Part shown: in pieces, positions 24,964-32,946 of the stretch
How the letters are laid out: every line of letters starts with the position of its first letter
Numbering within the stretch: the stretch's first letter is position 1
Assembly: GCA_937967425.1 (NCBI GenBank)
Contig: CALBST010000254.1
Coordinates: 1-57,193, forward strand
Source: an uncultured Caulobacteraceae bacterium
GTDB lineage: Bacteria; Pseudomonadota; Alphaproteobacteria; Caulobacterales; TH1-2
DNA: 57,193 bases
Reading direction: 5' to 3'
Notes under the pieces: generated by a model
What the model saw: only the letters and a program-made list of their open reading frames with translations
What the model was told of the DNA's origin: nothing
Databases searched by the model: none
Program-made: the position numbers and the translations under genes

Positions 24964-25827
24964 ATGAGCGAGGCACTCTACGACGCGCCGTTGACGCCGC
25001 TCACCGACCATTTCGCCATATCGAGGAGGGCATTGGACGAAGCGGGTGGCGCCGCTGAGCTGAACCAACGCTTCGCTGCCCGATTGACCGAGACTGTGCG
25101 CGGTACACCTCATCCTTTCGTGGTGAAGCATTCCGAATTTAGCGTCACGGTGCAGGCGCCGCCCGAACAAGAAGGCTTTGTGATCGGCTTCGACTGTCTC
25201 GACGAACTCGAACGCGGAGAGACGATCCTCTACGAACTTGAAACGCTCGGCGATGGCCGACGCGCGCCGCCAGCGGTCGCTCACGCCTTTCACAGGCGCC
25301 TGGCGGCGCTGATAGCAGCTTGGCCTGAAGTGGAGGCGGTGATCAGGACGCATCGCGTCTGGCACGTTGACAACCAAGCAACGGCGGTCAGTGAAAGGCA
25401 GGTCTTGCCGCACGATGCCTGGCCGCCGGGATATCGCTCGCCACTCAGCGCCGAGTTCAAAGTGCCTTACACGGCGATTGCTTTGGCCGGAGGCGTCGCG
25501 GCCATGAACGAGCGGTTTGCTGCGCGTCTCGGCGGCTATTTCCGCGAATGTGGCGAAAGCTTCGACACGCGCCATACGGACATGATGGCGGTCGCGACGG
25601 GAGCGGCGGATAACAACAACGGCGTCATGCTGATGATCATCCACGAATGGACGCCCGCCCGGTTCAGAGGGGAGTTCGCGACCTATCGCCTGGAAGGCGT
25701 TGATGCCGTCCGCCACATCATCGCGGCGCCCGGATGCGATCACTTGGCTCGGGACGACCCGTTCTGGGTGCTCTTTGCCGCCGTGCGCACCCTGATCTTT
25801 CAGTGGCCGGAAGTCGTGCATGAGTGA
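24964..25827 (+). CDS. Hypothetical protein with two internal repeats
   Basis: A 287-residue protein built of two related halves. Residues 10-150 start LTDHFAISRRALDEAGGAAE then NQRFAARLTETV. Residues 160-287 start PYTAIALAGGVAAMNERFAARLGGYF. Each half ends in a WPEV motif (AAWPEVEAV; FQWPEVVHE). The next gene carries a third copy (FIVSRRAYDLAGGRAPL ending KDWPEVTQQ). I do not know this fold. It overlaps the next gene by eight bases. Confidence 0.6.
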   Translation: MSEALYDAPLTPLTDHFAISRRALDEAGGAAELNQRFAARLTETVRGTPHPFVVKHSEFSVTVQAPPEQEGFVIGFDCLDELERGETILYELETLGDGRRAPPAVAHAFHRRLAALIAAWPEVEAVIRTHRVWHVDNQATAVSERQVLPHDAWPPGYRSPLSAEFKVPYTAIALAGGVAAMNERFAARLGGYFRECGESFDTRHTDMMAVATGAADNNNGVMLMIIHEWTPARFRGEFATYRLEGVDAVRHIIAAPGCDHLARDDPFWVLFAAVRTLIFQWPEVVHE

Positions 25828-26497
25828 ACCGGCCAAAAGCCTCTTCATGCCGAAGCGGAACTGGCAGTCGCCCCTCCGCACCCGTTTCATCGTCTCGCGG
25901 CGCGCCTACGATCTCGCGGGCGGCCGCGCGCCGTTGCTTGACCTTCTCGCCTCGCGCGTCCGTGGCTTCAATCGTGACCGCCGCATCGGATACGATGTCA
26001 GCGTCAATGACTCTTGTGTTTGGTCCCGTCTGCCAGGCGAAGGGCCGGGACATCGCATCCGGGTCTTCGCGCCGAGAGACATTGAGCCGCCGGTCAATAT
26101 CGAGGCCGAACTCGAAAGCTATGACATGGCGCGCCTTCTGTTCCCCGAACAGGACGAGCCGGATTTCGTGCGGTGCGATCCGTTGCTTCACATGCATGTC
26201 GCCCTAACAGTTCTCATCAAGGACTGGCCGGAAGTGACACAGCAGATGTGCGCCGCGAAACCACGACACGAGCCGACGGGCGCCTTGGCAGAGGAAGCTC
26301 GCACGCATTTCGAGAAAGCAGTCGAAGCCGTGCGCACTGACGGCCGCGCGAGCAACAGCATTATTCAGTTGAGGCTTGGTGTGTCGTACCGGCTCGCTGC
26401 CGAAATCGGCGCTCTGCTTGAGAAGCGGGGCATCGTCACGCAGCGGGACCGCACGGGCAGGCGGCGCATGCTCATTCCGATGAGGTCGAAAGAATAG
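25820..26497 (+). CDS. FtsK-gamma-domain protein fused to a repeat module
   Basis: A 225-residue protein. The first 145 residues are a third copy of the module in the preceding gene. The last 70 look like the winged-helix gamma domain of FtsK: FEKAVEAVRTDGRASNSIIQ, RLGVSYRLAAEIGALLEKRG and IVTQRDRTGRRRMLIP. The gamma domain of FtsK reads KOPS sequences and activates XerCD. Here it has no ATPase motor, so it is probably a sequence-specific DNA-binding protein. It sits between the replicon and a resolvase, hinting at a role in segregation or replicon control. Confidence 0.7.
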   Translation: MSEPAKSLFMPKRNWQSPLRTRFIVSRRAYDLAGGRAPLLDLLASRVRGFNRDRRIGYDVSVNDSCVWSRLPGEGPGHRIRVFAPRDIEPPVNIEAELESYDMARLLFPEQDEPDFVRCDPLLHMHVALTVLIKDWPEVTQQMCAAKPRHEPTGALAEEARTHFEKAVEAVRTDGRASNSIIQLRLGVSYRLAAEIGALLEKRGIVTQRDRTGRRRMLIPMRSKE

Positions 26498-26499
26498 GG

Positions 26500-27108
26500 C
26501 TATTCCACGCGCTGATGTTCGCGCTCCCCGTGGGCGCCGTTACGCGCTTGACGTTTGCGCCGCGCGCCGAGCTTCCCGTAGAGCGTTGACACGCTGACAT
26601 CGAGGACGCCGGCGATTTCCGGCACTGACAATTCACGCTGATCGAGCAGCTGACGCGCATACTCCAATTTGTCGGCTGACAGCTTCGGCGGGCGTCCCCC
26701 CTTGCGACCACGTCTGCGTGCCGCCTCCAGGCCCGCGATGGTGCGTTCGCGCATGTTGGCGCGTTCAAGCTCAGCCAGCGCACCGAAGATTTGCAGGACG
26801 AACCGGCCGCCCGCCGTCGTCGTGTCGATATTCTCGGTCAGCGAGACAAAGCCGACGCTGCGCCTGTCGAGCAAGCCGACTGTTTCCAGCAGATGCAGCA
26901 GCGAGCGTGCCAGGCGATCAAACTTCCACACGACAAGCACGTCGCCGCGCTTTGCCGCGCGAAGCGCGGCCCGGAGCACGGGGCGATCCGACGCTGCGCC
27001 CGATATGGTTTCTACAAAAACCTTCTCGCAGCCAGCGGCTTTCAGCGCATCGACTTGCAGCGCCGCGTTCTGGTCGTGTGTTGAGACGCGCGCATAACCG
27101 ATCTGCAC
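26500..27108 (-). CDS. Serine recombinase (resolvase/invertase family)
   Basis: A protein of about 202 residues. The N-terminal catalytic domain begins IGYARVSTHDQN with the nucleophile Ser 9, then FVETISGAASDRPVLRAALRA, VVWKFDRLARS and the E helix with ALAELERANMRERTIAG. The C-terminal helix-turn-helix is LSVPEIAGVLDVSVSTLYGKL. A GTG start at 27108 is chosen because GGAGGG lies about five bases upstream; an upstream in-frame ATG would add 33 unlike residues. It may resolve multimers of the excised circular form. An inverted 12-bp repeat next to its start may be its site. Confidence 0.88.
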   Translation of the reverse strand: MQIGYARVSTHDQNAALQVDALKAAGCEKVFVETISGAASDRPVLRAALRAAKRGDVLVVWKFDRLARSLLHLLETVGLLDRRSVGFVSLTENIDTTTAGGRFVLQIFGALAELERANMRERTIAGLEAARRRGRKGGRPPKLSADKLEYARQLLDQRELSVPEIAGVLDVSVSTLYGKLGARRKRQARNGAHGEREHQRVE

Positions 27109-27123
27109 ACCGCGACCCTCCAA

Positions 27124-27234
27124 AAAACCTACGTTATTTGGAATCGACCGCTGCGCGCCGCGAAGTAGTGGAAAGGGCGAGGTTTGTTTCTTGATTTGCA
27201 CGGGCAAATAGAGAATACAAAAAACGTAGGTTTT
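27124..27234. repeat. Paired 12-bp inverted repeats upstream of the resolvase
   Basis: AAAACCTACGTT (27124-27135) recurs as its exact reverse complement at 27223-27234, about 99 bases away. Both lie just upstream of the resolvase start. Resolvase res sites and operators usually sit next to their gene, so these are candidate recombination subsites. Confidence 0.45.
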
Positions 27235-27244
27235 CTGTAGTATT

Positions 27245-27258
27245 GATTCAAATGAATC
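27245..27258. promoter_or_regulatory. GATTCA-AA-TGAATC palindrome
   Basis: A perfect 6-bp inverted repeat with a two-base centre lies between the resolvase and the next plus-strand gene, with an extra GTGAATCC half site at 27271-27278. It is a likely operator in this divergent promoter region; the regulator is unknown. Confidence 0.4.
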
Positions 27259-27304
27259 CGCTCCCGTATCAGTGAATCCAACACTGATTTTGGGGGCGCT
27301 TCTG

Positions 27305-27925
27305 ATGCAGGCTTACACCTACGATCGCCACGGCGATGGCTACGTTTTCAAAATCTACAAGCCGCATCACCAGGGCCTGGTGCTGGCGCTGTTCATGCCG
27401 ATGCTTATTGGCGCCGGTGCGCTGGCGGCGTTCATCCCCAATGTGGGGCCTGCACTCGCCGGGTTGCTGATCGTCGCCTGGATTGTCTGGGCGATCTACC
27501 GACTGTTCGCGAACAAGGCCGGCTCCGCCATTCGGTACAGCAACAAGATCGTCTCCTCATTCAGCGTGTTCCCCGACAAGATCGTCACGAAGAACGGCAA
27601 GGAAATTCCTGCGTCCCGTCTGCACAGCATCAATATCAAGAACGGGTACGACAAAGGCTTTGAGGCGCCGACGGGGCGCAGCAGCAGCGGCGGTTGGTTA
27701 ATCGGCGGCACTCTTGGCGCAGGCATGGCGGCCGCCGACGGTCTCACCAGCGTGTCGAGCGGTGTTCGCAGCTCGGTGCAGAACCAGCGCGGCAAGACGG
27801 CCTTCTATCTGACCGCCGAGTTCAGTGGCCAGGAAGAGAAGCTCACGACGATGGACATGAGCGAAGTCGGCGCACGCGGCCTGCAAACCGATGTGCTCCG
27901 CGTGCTTGAGGGACAGACGCTCTAG
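27305..27925 (+). CDS. Membrane protein with two N-terminal helices
   Basis: A 206-residue protein starting MQAYTYDRHGDGYVFKIYKP. Two transmembrane helices (about 24-45 and 50-68) are followed by a beta-rich domain (DKIVTKNGKEIPASRLHSIN), a glycine-rich hairpin (GWLIGGTLGAGMAAADG) and a second strand-rich part. The layout resembles PH-like domains of bacterial membrane proteins. The family is not recognised. ATG 27305 is preferred over the upstream GTG because GGGGGCG precedes it. Confidence 0.55.
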   Translation: MQAYTYDRHGDGYVFKIYKPHHQGLVLALFMPMLIGAGALAAFIPNVGPALAGLLIVAWIVWAIYRLFANKAGSAIRYSNKIVSSFSVFPDKIVTKNGKEIPASRLHSINIKNGYDKGFEAPTGRSSSGGWLIGGTLGAGMAAADGLTSVSSGVRSSVQNQRGKTAFYLTAEFSGQEEKLTTMDMSEVGARGLQTDVLRVLEGQTL

Positions 27926-27953
27926 CGGCCTCGCTTCCCGGCGGAGGATGGCG

Positions 27954-28742
27954 ATGAGTGGGAACGCAGCGCGCTTGACAATACCGACGCCGGAAATGCT
28001 CGTTAAGGCATGGCTTAGGCGTGCGCCACCGTGGCTACAACGCTTCGTGTCCACGGTGGTCGCCGTTCTCGCCTGGGCCGGGCTGCCGCCATCGGTCCTC
28101 AGCACGGTGTCAAATCTTCAATGGGTAATTGATAGTTGCGCGTGGCTCTATCTCCACGCCGGAGCACTGCGTCCCGTGTTGTCGATGACGGGGGAGGGCA
28201 TCACCTTCCTTGTCCACTACTGGAAACTCCTCACACATCCCTTTTGGCACGCGCTATTCGGCTGGCTGCATGTGACGCTGCCTACATGGGCGCCTGACGC
28301 GTTAACGGTGCTCATACTGATCGCCATCGGCAGTCTGCGTTCGCGTTCGTATCGTGCGCGGCATGCGAAACGCGCGGAGAACGACCTCAATCTTGCGCGG
28401 AAGAATGATCCCAACGCAGTCGACGTACCGAAAGCATTCGGCGGCGAAGCGTTCTTCGAGCGCAAGGGCGTGAAGTTGACGGAAAGCCGACGCCGGAACA
28501 TTGAGCGCCTCTGGCCAGCGTTCCGCCAGAGCGCCGGCGCGCGTCGCCATAGTGTCTTTGAGTACATCACGTCCAGTGGCGACCCAGGTCGCTTCAAGGC
28601 GGATCACTTGTACGCCCAGTTCTACAAATACTGGCGCGCGTCCGTCGGCGCGCGGCGCATCGTGTTTGTTTATGGCTTCGCGGTGGCGCTTATTGCGGCG
28701 GCGCTCGTTATCGAATGGGCGCGTGCGAGCGGCCTTCAGTGA
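27954..28742 (+). CDS. Hypothetical membrane protein
   Basis: A 262-residue protein with hydrophobic segments near residues 20-50, 50-90, 100-130 and at the C-terminus (IVFVYGFAVALIAAALVIEWA), with a charged cytoplasmic region between (RSRSYRARHAKRAENDLNLARK). GGAGG lies six bases before ATG 27954. It starts 28 bases after the previous membrane-protein gene, so the two are probably co-expressed. The function is unknown. Confidence 0.5.
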   Translation: MSGNAARLTIPTPEMLVKAWLRRAPPWLQRFVSTVVAVLAWAGLPPSVLSTVSNLQWVIDSCAWLYLHAGALRPVLSMTGEGITFLVHYWKLLTHPFWHALFGWLHVTLPTWAPDALTVLILIAIGSLRSRSYRARHAKRAENDLNLARKNDPNAVDVPKAFGGEAFFERKGVKLTESRRRNIERLWPAFRQSAGARRHSVFEYITSSGDPGRFKADHLYAQFYKYWRASVGARRIVFVYGFAVALIAAALVIEWARASGLQ

Positions 28743-28903
28743 CCGACGACTTATCGCCTCGATTCCGACGCCGACTAGCCGAGCAGGAGATTTCGCTCAT
28801 CATTTGTTCTGTTAAATGAGAGAGCCGTTTTTGAGTCCGATCAGACACTTAGCCGAAAACGCTCGTGGTCGCGGAAGCGCGTAACTTTTGATACCGTCGC
28901 TGC

Positions 28904-29398
28904 ATGAGCTGGGAAGTTATGTCCGTGGAGAAGATGCCGTGCGCCTGTGGCCACGGGTACTTCGAGTTCACGCACGAGATGGATGACTGGAACCGAAGCC
29001 GGTCCAGCAAGGCTATCCACTGCGATGCGTGTCAGGCGGCGCATAATGAAGTGCTCCGCGAGCGTGCCGAGAATGAACAGCGGCGTGAAGCGCTTCTGCA
29101 GCGTGCGACGACCCTTGCGAGTGAAAGGCACCTGTCCGATTGGCTGGCGACATTCCACGGGCTCAGCAAGAAATCTGCGTGGAAGCGCCTGACGGGCGGG
29201 CACGGCTATCCCGCTCTCGCGACGTTCTACAAGCACCTGCAGTATGAGGGGCATGAGGCATATTTTCGCCGCCAATTCTTTCAAGACATCGCCAAAGCGC
29301 TTGGGGTGATGGGCACTGTTGATGCTGAAATCATTGGCTTACTTGCGCAGCGCGACGCGATCCCAACTCACAGCGATGAACGTCGCCTACCGCTTTGA
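28904..29398 (+). CDS. Hypothetical protein with zinc-ribbon-like Cys pairs
   Basis: A 164-residue protein. The N-terminus carries CACGHGYFEF (CxC) and, 25 residues later, CDACQAAH (CxxC), which could form a zinc ribbon. The rest is helical with a basic centre (LSKKSAWKRLTGGHGYPALATFY). The terminator-like hairpin at 29402-29434 follows directly, so it is a single gene unit. I do not recognise the family. Bases 28743-28903 hold nothing I can assign. Confidence 0.5.
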   Translation: MSWEVMSVEKMPCACGHGYFEFTHEMDDWNRSRSSKAIHCDACQAAHNEVLRERAENEQRREALLQRATTLASERHLSDWLATFHGLSKKSAWKRLTGGHGYPALATFYKHLQYEGHEAYFRRQFFQDIAKALGVMGTVDAEIIGLLAQRDAIPTHSDERRLPL

Positions 29399-29401
29399 AA
29401 A

Positions 29402-29434
29402 ATGACGGCAGCCGGGATTATCGGCTGCCGTCAT
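29402..29434. terminator. Terminator-like hairpin
   Basis: ATGACGGCAGCCG (29402-29414) pairs perfectly with CGGCTGCCGTCAT (29422-29434) across a 7-base loop, starting four bases after the stop codon of the zinc-ribbon-like gene. The strong 13-bp stem marks a transcription end, although only a weak T-run follows. The remaining 29435-29683 is a promoter-like stretch for the DUF736 genes without a gene of its own. Confidence 0.7.
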
Positions 29435-29683
29435 CTATATCCTCGACGGTCATCGGCATCCCTGCCTGTACCGTGCACCCAGACTAGCAAACAACGTTCG
29501 GATGCGAAGACAGAATCGTCACTTACGACTGTATGTAGGCGCTGTGGAAAACTCGTCCGCTCGCGCAACATCGTTTCGTATTTCGCCGCGCGCGTAATTT
29601 TCCTCTTGGCGGGATAATTTCGGCTGCTATCGAAATTCCGTTGCCCAACGAGACAACAAAAACAAAAAAGAAAGAGAGCAACG

Positions 29684-30097
29684 ATGCAACTTGGTACATT
29701 CACCAAGGATGCGAGCAGCGGCGTATTGACCGGCTCCATCCGTACACTCAGCACCACCGTCGATCACGTCGAGATTGCGCCTGCGCAGAAGCGCACGGGC
29801 GCGAGCCCCGACTTTCGCGTCTTCGGCCCTAACGGCAGTGATTTCGGCGCCGGATGGAATAAGATCAGCGAAGGCGGCAAAGCCTATATCTCGCTCGTCC
29901 TGCGTGATCCGCAGTTCAATGGTGGGCAGCCCCTCTACCCGATTGTTGTCGAAGGGGAGAGCGGCGAGTTCTTGATGGCTTGGGAAGCACCAGACCCCAG
30001 CCGCGCACCGACACGTCCCATCGTCACGCCCGAGCAGGCGCAGATCGCGGACCAGGAGCAACCGACGCTCGGCGCCGGCAAGCGCAAGAGCGCATAG
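29684..30097 (+). CDS. DUF736-family protein
   Basis: A 137-residue protein with the DUF736 pattern: MQLGTFTKDASSGVLTGSIRT, then SPDFRVFGPNGSDFGAGWNK and YISLVLRDPQFNGGQPLYPI. DUF736 proteins are common on alphaproteobacterial plasmids and integrative elements, often near transfer genes; their role is not known. The last 35 residues (from DPSRAPTRPIV) are an extra polar tail. A second, shorter DUF736 gene follows after 18 bases. Confidence 0.8.
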   Translation: MQLGTFTKDASSGVLTGSIRTLSTTVDHVEIAPAQKRTGASPDFRVFGPNGSDFGAGWNKISEGGKAYISLVLRDPQFNGGQPLYPIVVEGESGEFLMAWEAPDPSRAPTRPIVTPEQAQIADQEQPTLGAGKRKSA

Positions 30098-30115
30098 TCC
30101 CTGGGGAGCTCGAAG

Positions 30116-30448
30116 ATGATCATTGGACGATTCAACGAGACCTCGGAAGGAACCCATATCGGCCACATCCGGACGATGTTCTTTAAATCCGACAAGGTTG
30201 TCTTCGAGCCGACCGAGGACGCGAAGTCAGAGAAGACGCCCGCGTTTCGCGTTTTCACGGCTGACGAGATCGAACTCGGCGCAGCCTGGCGTAAAGCCGG
30301 GAAGGAATCCGGCTCCGTCTATTACGATGTGAAGCTGGACGATCCGACCTTCTCCAAGCCCATCTGGTGCCGCCTTGTGCAGGCTAAGAAGGGCGACGGC
30401 TTCCTGCTCGTCTGGGAACGGACAACAACGATAAAAACGGCCGCTTAA
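30116..30448 (+). CDS. DUF736-family protein, second copy
   Basis: A 110-residue paralogue of the gene just upstream: MIIGRFNETSEGTHIGHIRT, TPAFRVFTADEIELGAAWRK and YYDVKLDDPTFSKPIWCRLV align with the DUF736 segments of the first copy. It lacks the C-terminal tail. A palindrome GCCGCTTAAGCGGC (30440-30453) overlaps its stop codon and may act as a terminator. Confidence 0.78.
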   Translation: MIIGRFNETSEGTHIGHIRTMFFKSDKVVFEPTEDAKSEKTPAFRVFTADEIELGAAWRKAGKESGSVYYDVKLDDPTFSKPIWCRLVQAKKGDGFLLVWERTTTIKTAA

Positions 30449-30717
30449 GCGGCTGCGTTGCCAAATGAGCAAGCGCCCGCCGTTGCCGTTCTCGGCGCGG
30501 CGGGTTTCGCTCGTGTGACCTCCCAATAAGCGCGCATTGCGGCCCGTCGATGGGAGGACGCCTGCGCGCGCTCGCGCCGCAACGGGCAGCCCGCACCGAT
30601 CGCTTCGCTCACCGTGTCGCCCGTTCCCCGCTTTCAGCGGTGCGTCACGCGCTTGTGCGCGCCAGCTCAACCTCTCCATCGGCCGCAATCACGCGGCGCT
30701 CACGGCTAGGAGGCCAC
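30449..30717 (+). other. GC-rich structured leader before the ArdC-like gene
   Basis: No coding frame here looks real. The stretch is very GC-rich with several short inverted repeats, for example CCCGCCG/CGGCGGG and GAGC/GCTC around 30470-30515, and contains a CGCTTCGCTC element near 30603-30612. AGGAGG for the next gene closes it. Similar GC-rich stretches containing CTTCGCTC stand before the genes at 35265 and 36488. This suggests a recurring 5' leader or intergenic motif of this element. Confidence 0.4.
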
Positions 30718-31707
30718 ATGAAACCAACACGTCCGAATGCACGAGAACGCATCGACATTCACACCGTCATCACGAACCAAATCGTCGCCGCCATTGAAGC
30801 CGGCGCTGGCGAGTTCAAGATGCCCTGGCACCGCGCGAAGGGCTGCTTGATGCGTCCCGCCAACATCGCGACTGGAAAGGCATACCAAGGGATCAACATT
30901 CTTACCCTTTGGGTCGCAGCCGAGTCGCGCGGCTACAGCGCACCGATATGGGGCACGTTCAAGCAATGGCTTGATGCCGGTTATCCAGTTCGGAAAGGGG
31001 AGAAATCCGTGCTTGGCGTCTTCTACAAGGATCTCAGCGTTGAAGAGACCAACGAAGCCACCGGTGAGACGAGCGAACGGAAAATCGGCATGGCCCGCGC
31101 CTTTCCGCTGTTCAACTGCGCGCAGGTGGAGGGTTATACGGCTGCCGAGGAGCCCTTCACGCCGACCACATTCGACCCTCACCCGCGTGTTGAAGCGAGC
31201 CTGACCGCGAGTGGCGCCGACATTCGCTATGGTGGAGACCGTGCGTTCTACAATACGCGTGAGGACTTCATGCAAATTCCAGAGCGCGAGCGGTTCTTCG
31301 GCACTGACACGATGACGGCTGCTGAAGCCTTCGACGCCACCCGCGCGCATGAATGGGTGCACTGGAGCGGCGCCAAGCACCGGCTTGATCGCGACTTAGG
31401 TCAGCGCTTTGGCAGCCGTGCCTACGCAGTGGAGGAGTTAATCGCTGAGCTTGGAGCCGCGTATCTCTGTGCGGAGCTCGGTGTCACGCCCATCGCCCGT
31501 CCCGACCACGCCCAATATCTCGCAAGCTGGTTGTCCGTGATGAAGGAGGACAAGAAGGCGATCTTCACGGCAGCTGGCCAGGCCCAGCGCGCCGCGACTT
31601 ATCTCATGCAATTCGCGCCGCCTGATCCGTCGGATTACCCCGTCCCTGATCGACCCGATGCCGTTCCGGACGCTGACGCGATCACGGATCAGCTGAAGCG
31701 GACGTAG
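30718..31707 (+). CDS. ArdC-like antirestriction protein
   Basis: A 329-residue protein with two domains. The N-terminal DUF1738/ArdC domain binds single-stranded DNA (ERIDIHTVITNQIVAAIEAG, FKMPWHRAKG, NIATGKAYQGIN, WGTFKQWLDAGYPVRKGEKS). The C-terminal polyvalent zincin-like domain has HEWVHWSGAKHRL and a downstream EELIAELGAAYLC, giving HExxH-like (HEWVH) and Glu ligands. ArdC proteins protect incoming plasmid DNA from restriction. The start at 30718 has AGGAGG four bases upstream. Confidence 0.88.
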   Translation: MKPTRPNARERIDIHTVITNQIVAAIEAGAGEFKMPWHRAKGCLMRPANIATGKAYQGINILTLWVAAESRGYSAPIWGTFKQWLDAGYPVRKGEKSVLGVFYKDLSVEETNEATGETSERKIGMARAFPLFNCAQVEGYTAAEEPFTPTTFDPHPRVEASLTASGADIRYGGDRAFYNTREDFMQIPERERFFGTDTMTAAEAFDATRAHEWVHWSGAKHRLDRDLGQRFGSRAYAVEELIAELGAAYLCAELGVTPIARPDHAQYLASWLSVMKEDKKAIFTAAGQAQRAATYLMQFAPPDPSDYPVPDRPDAVPDADAITDQLKRT

Positions 31708-31712
31708 TGGCC

Positions 31713-32087
31713 TTAGAGGCCCAGACCTGTGTCAGTCCCGCCGCGCCCCTCTCGCTGCGTCTCTGCGCCGCGCGTGAAGGCATCGAGCACTGCGCCGCGC
31801 ATCTTTCCGATGAAGTCGCGCGCATCATCCACGCGGTCACCAAAGGACCGCGTGGCGCCCTTAGCTTCGAGCGCGGCTTCTTCCTCCGCGGTCAGCGCCT
31901 GAGCCCGTCGCTTCACTTCGGCATCGAGCACCATGAGCGTCTCGGTGAGATCGACACGCGCGGCAGGACTCGTCTCAGCGCCAAGCACTTGCTCGATGTC
32001 TTCGCGCACTTGCTCTAGCGCGCGCTCCGACCATTCACCGAGCGGTTTGGAAAATCCAGAGAGGTACAGGTTGGCGACGGAAGTCAT
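31713..32087 (-). CDS. Hypothetical helical protein
   Basis: A 124-residue, mostly helical, acidic protein (MTSVANLYLSGFSKPLGEWS; VREDIEQVLGAETSPAARVD; EEEAALEAKGATRSF). The start at 32087 is set by GGAGG five bases upstream; the longer frame would run through the divergent promoter region. It is convergent with the ArdC-like gene. No family is recognised. Confidence 0.5.
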   Translation of the reverse strand: MTSVANLYLSGFSKPLGEWSERALEQVREDIEQVLGAETSPAARVDLTETLMVLDAEVKRRAQALTAEEEAALEAKGATRSFGDRVDDARDFIGKMRGAVLDAFTRGAETQREGRGGTDTGLGL

Positions 32088-32212
32088 CGTGGCCTCCACA
32101 GCTCGAAACGTCGTCATGTTCGCGCGCGTCGTCAACGCGTTCGCCGTCAAAGTTTCAGCAGAAGTGCTGAGAAAATATTGCGCGCGTGAGCGAAGCGCGG
32201 CACTCACTATCA

Positions 32213-32239
32213 GCATGTTTCCATCGATCCGAAACATGC
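32213..32239. promoter_or_regulatory. 9-bp perfect inverted repeat upstream of the coupling-protein operon
   Basis: GCATGTTTC (32213-32221) and GAAACATGC (32231-32239) are exact inverted repeats with a 9-base spacer containing ATCGAT. They lie about 30 bases before ATG 32268 and in the region divergent to the 31713-32087 gene. This is a likely operator for the transfer operon; the regulator is unknown. Confidence 0.5.
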
Positions 32240-32267
32240 GGAATGCATCGGACACACGGGGAAACAT

Positions 32268-32945
32268 ATGGACGTACTCAGCTCGATATTGAAGGACGTC
32301 GATAAACGCGACGATCGTGAATGGACGCCGAATTGTCGCGGTGGAAGTGTCGGTTCGTTATTTGACAACCTCGATACGGCCTATCGCTTAAACCTCTTTG
32401 GCGTGCTCCGACGCTTGGCCGCTCGGCACAACCAACTGCTCAAGCGAATTCAGCAGCTGGAGGGCGCACCGCCAGCGCAACAGCTCACGGCTACTGATCC
32501 GGCGGTTGCGGCGCTGGAGGCGCGGCTCGTAAACCTAGAAAGCAGTTTAGACGCGACGATTGCCGCGCGCGCGAAGACCGAACTCGCCCTGGCCGATCTG
32601 GCTGCCCGCTGCAACGTCCTGAGCGACCGTTACCAGTCGGCGATTGACCAACATCTCGAAGCACTGACGCAACACTTCGGGAGCGGCTTCTCTGAACTCG
32701 CCGCTGCCCGCGAACTCATCGCACAGACTGCAACAGATACGAAGGAGGCGGTCAGTAAAGCCGCCGCAATCCTCGACGAAGTGCGGGATGAATATGCGGC
32801 AGCACGCGACGCCATCCCTCGCCTCGCCGACCAAGCCGTCCGGACGCTGGTCAGCACGCTTGAAGAGGAGCCGGGCATTCTCGCGCTGGCGCTGGGTAAC
32901 GCACAGAGCTTCACCAGCACCATCGCGAAAACCGTGGAGCGCTGA
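32268..32945 (+). CDS. Coiled-coil protein upstream of the coupling protein
   Basis: A 225-residue protein, predominantly helical with heptad-like stretches (LNLFGVLRRLAARHNQLLKRIQQLE; ALEARLVNLESSLDATIAAR). There is no enzyme motif. The stop is one base before the ATG of the TraG-like gene, so the two are co-translated. It may be an accessory of the coupling protein; this is inference from position. Confidence 0.6.
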   Translation: MDVLSSILKDVDKRDDREWTPNCRGGSVGSLFDNLDTAYRLNLFGVLRRLAARHNQLLKRIQQLEGAPPAQQLTATDPAVAALEARLVNLESSLDATIAARAKTELALADLAARCNVLSDRYQSAIDQHLEALTQHFGSGFSELAAARELIAQTATDTKEAVSKAAAILDEVRDEYAAARDAIPRLADQAVRTLVSTLEEEPGILALALGNAQSFTSTIAKTVER

Positions 32946-32946
32946 G

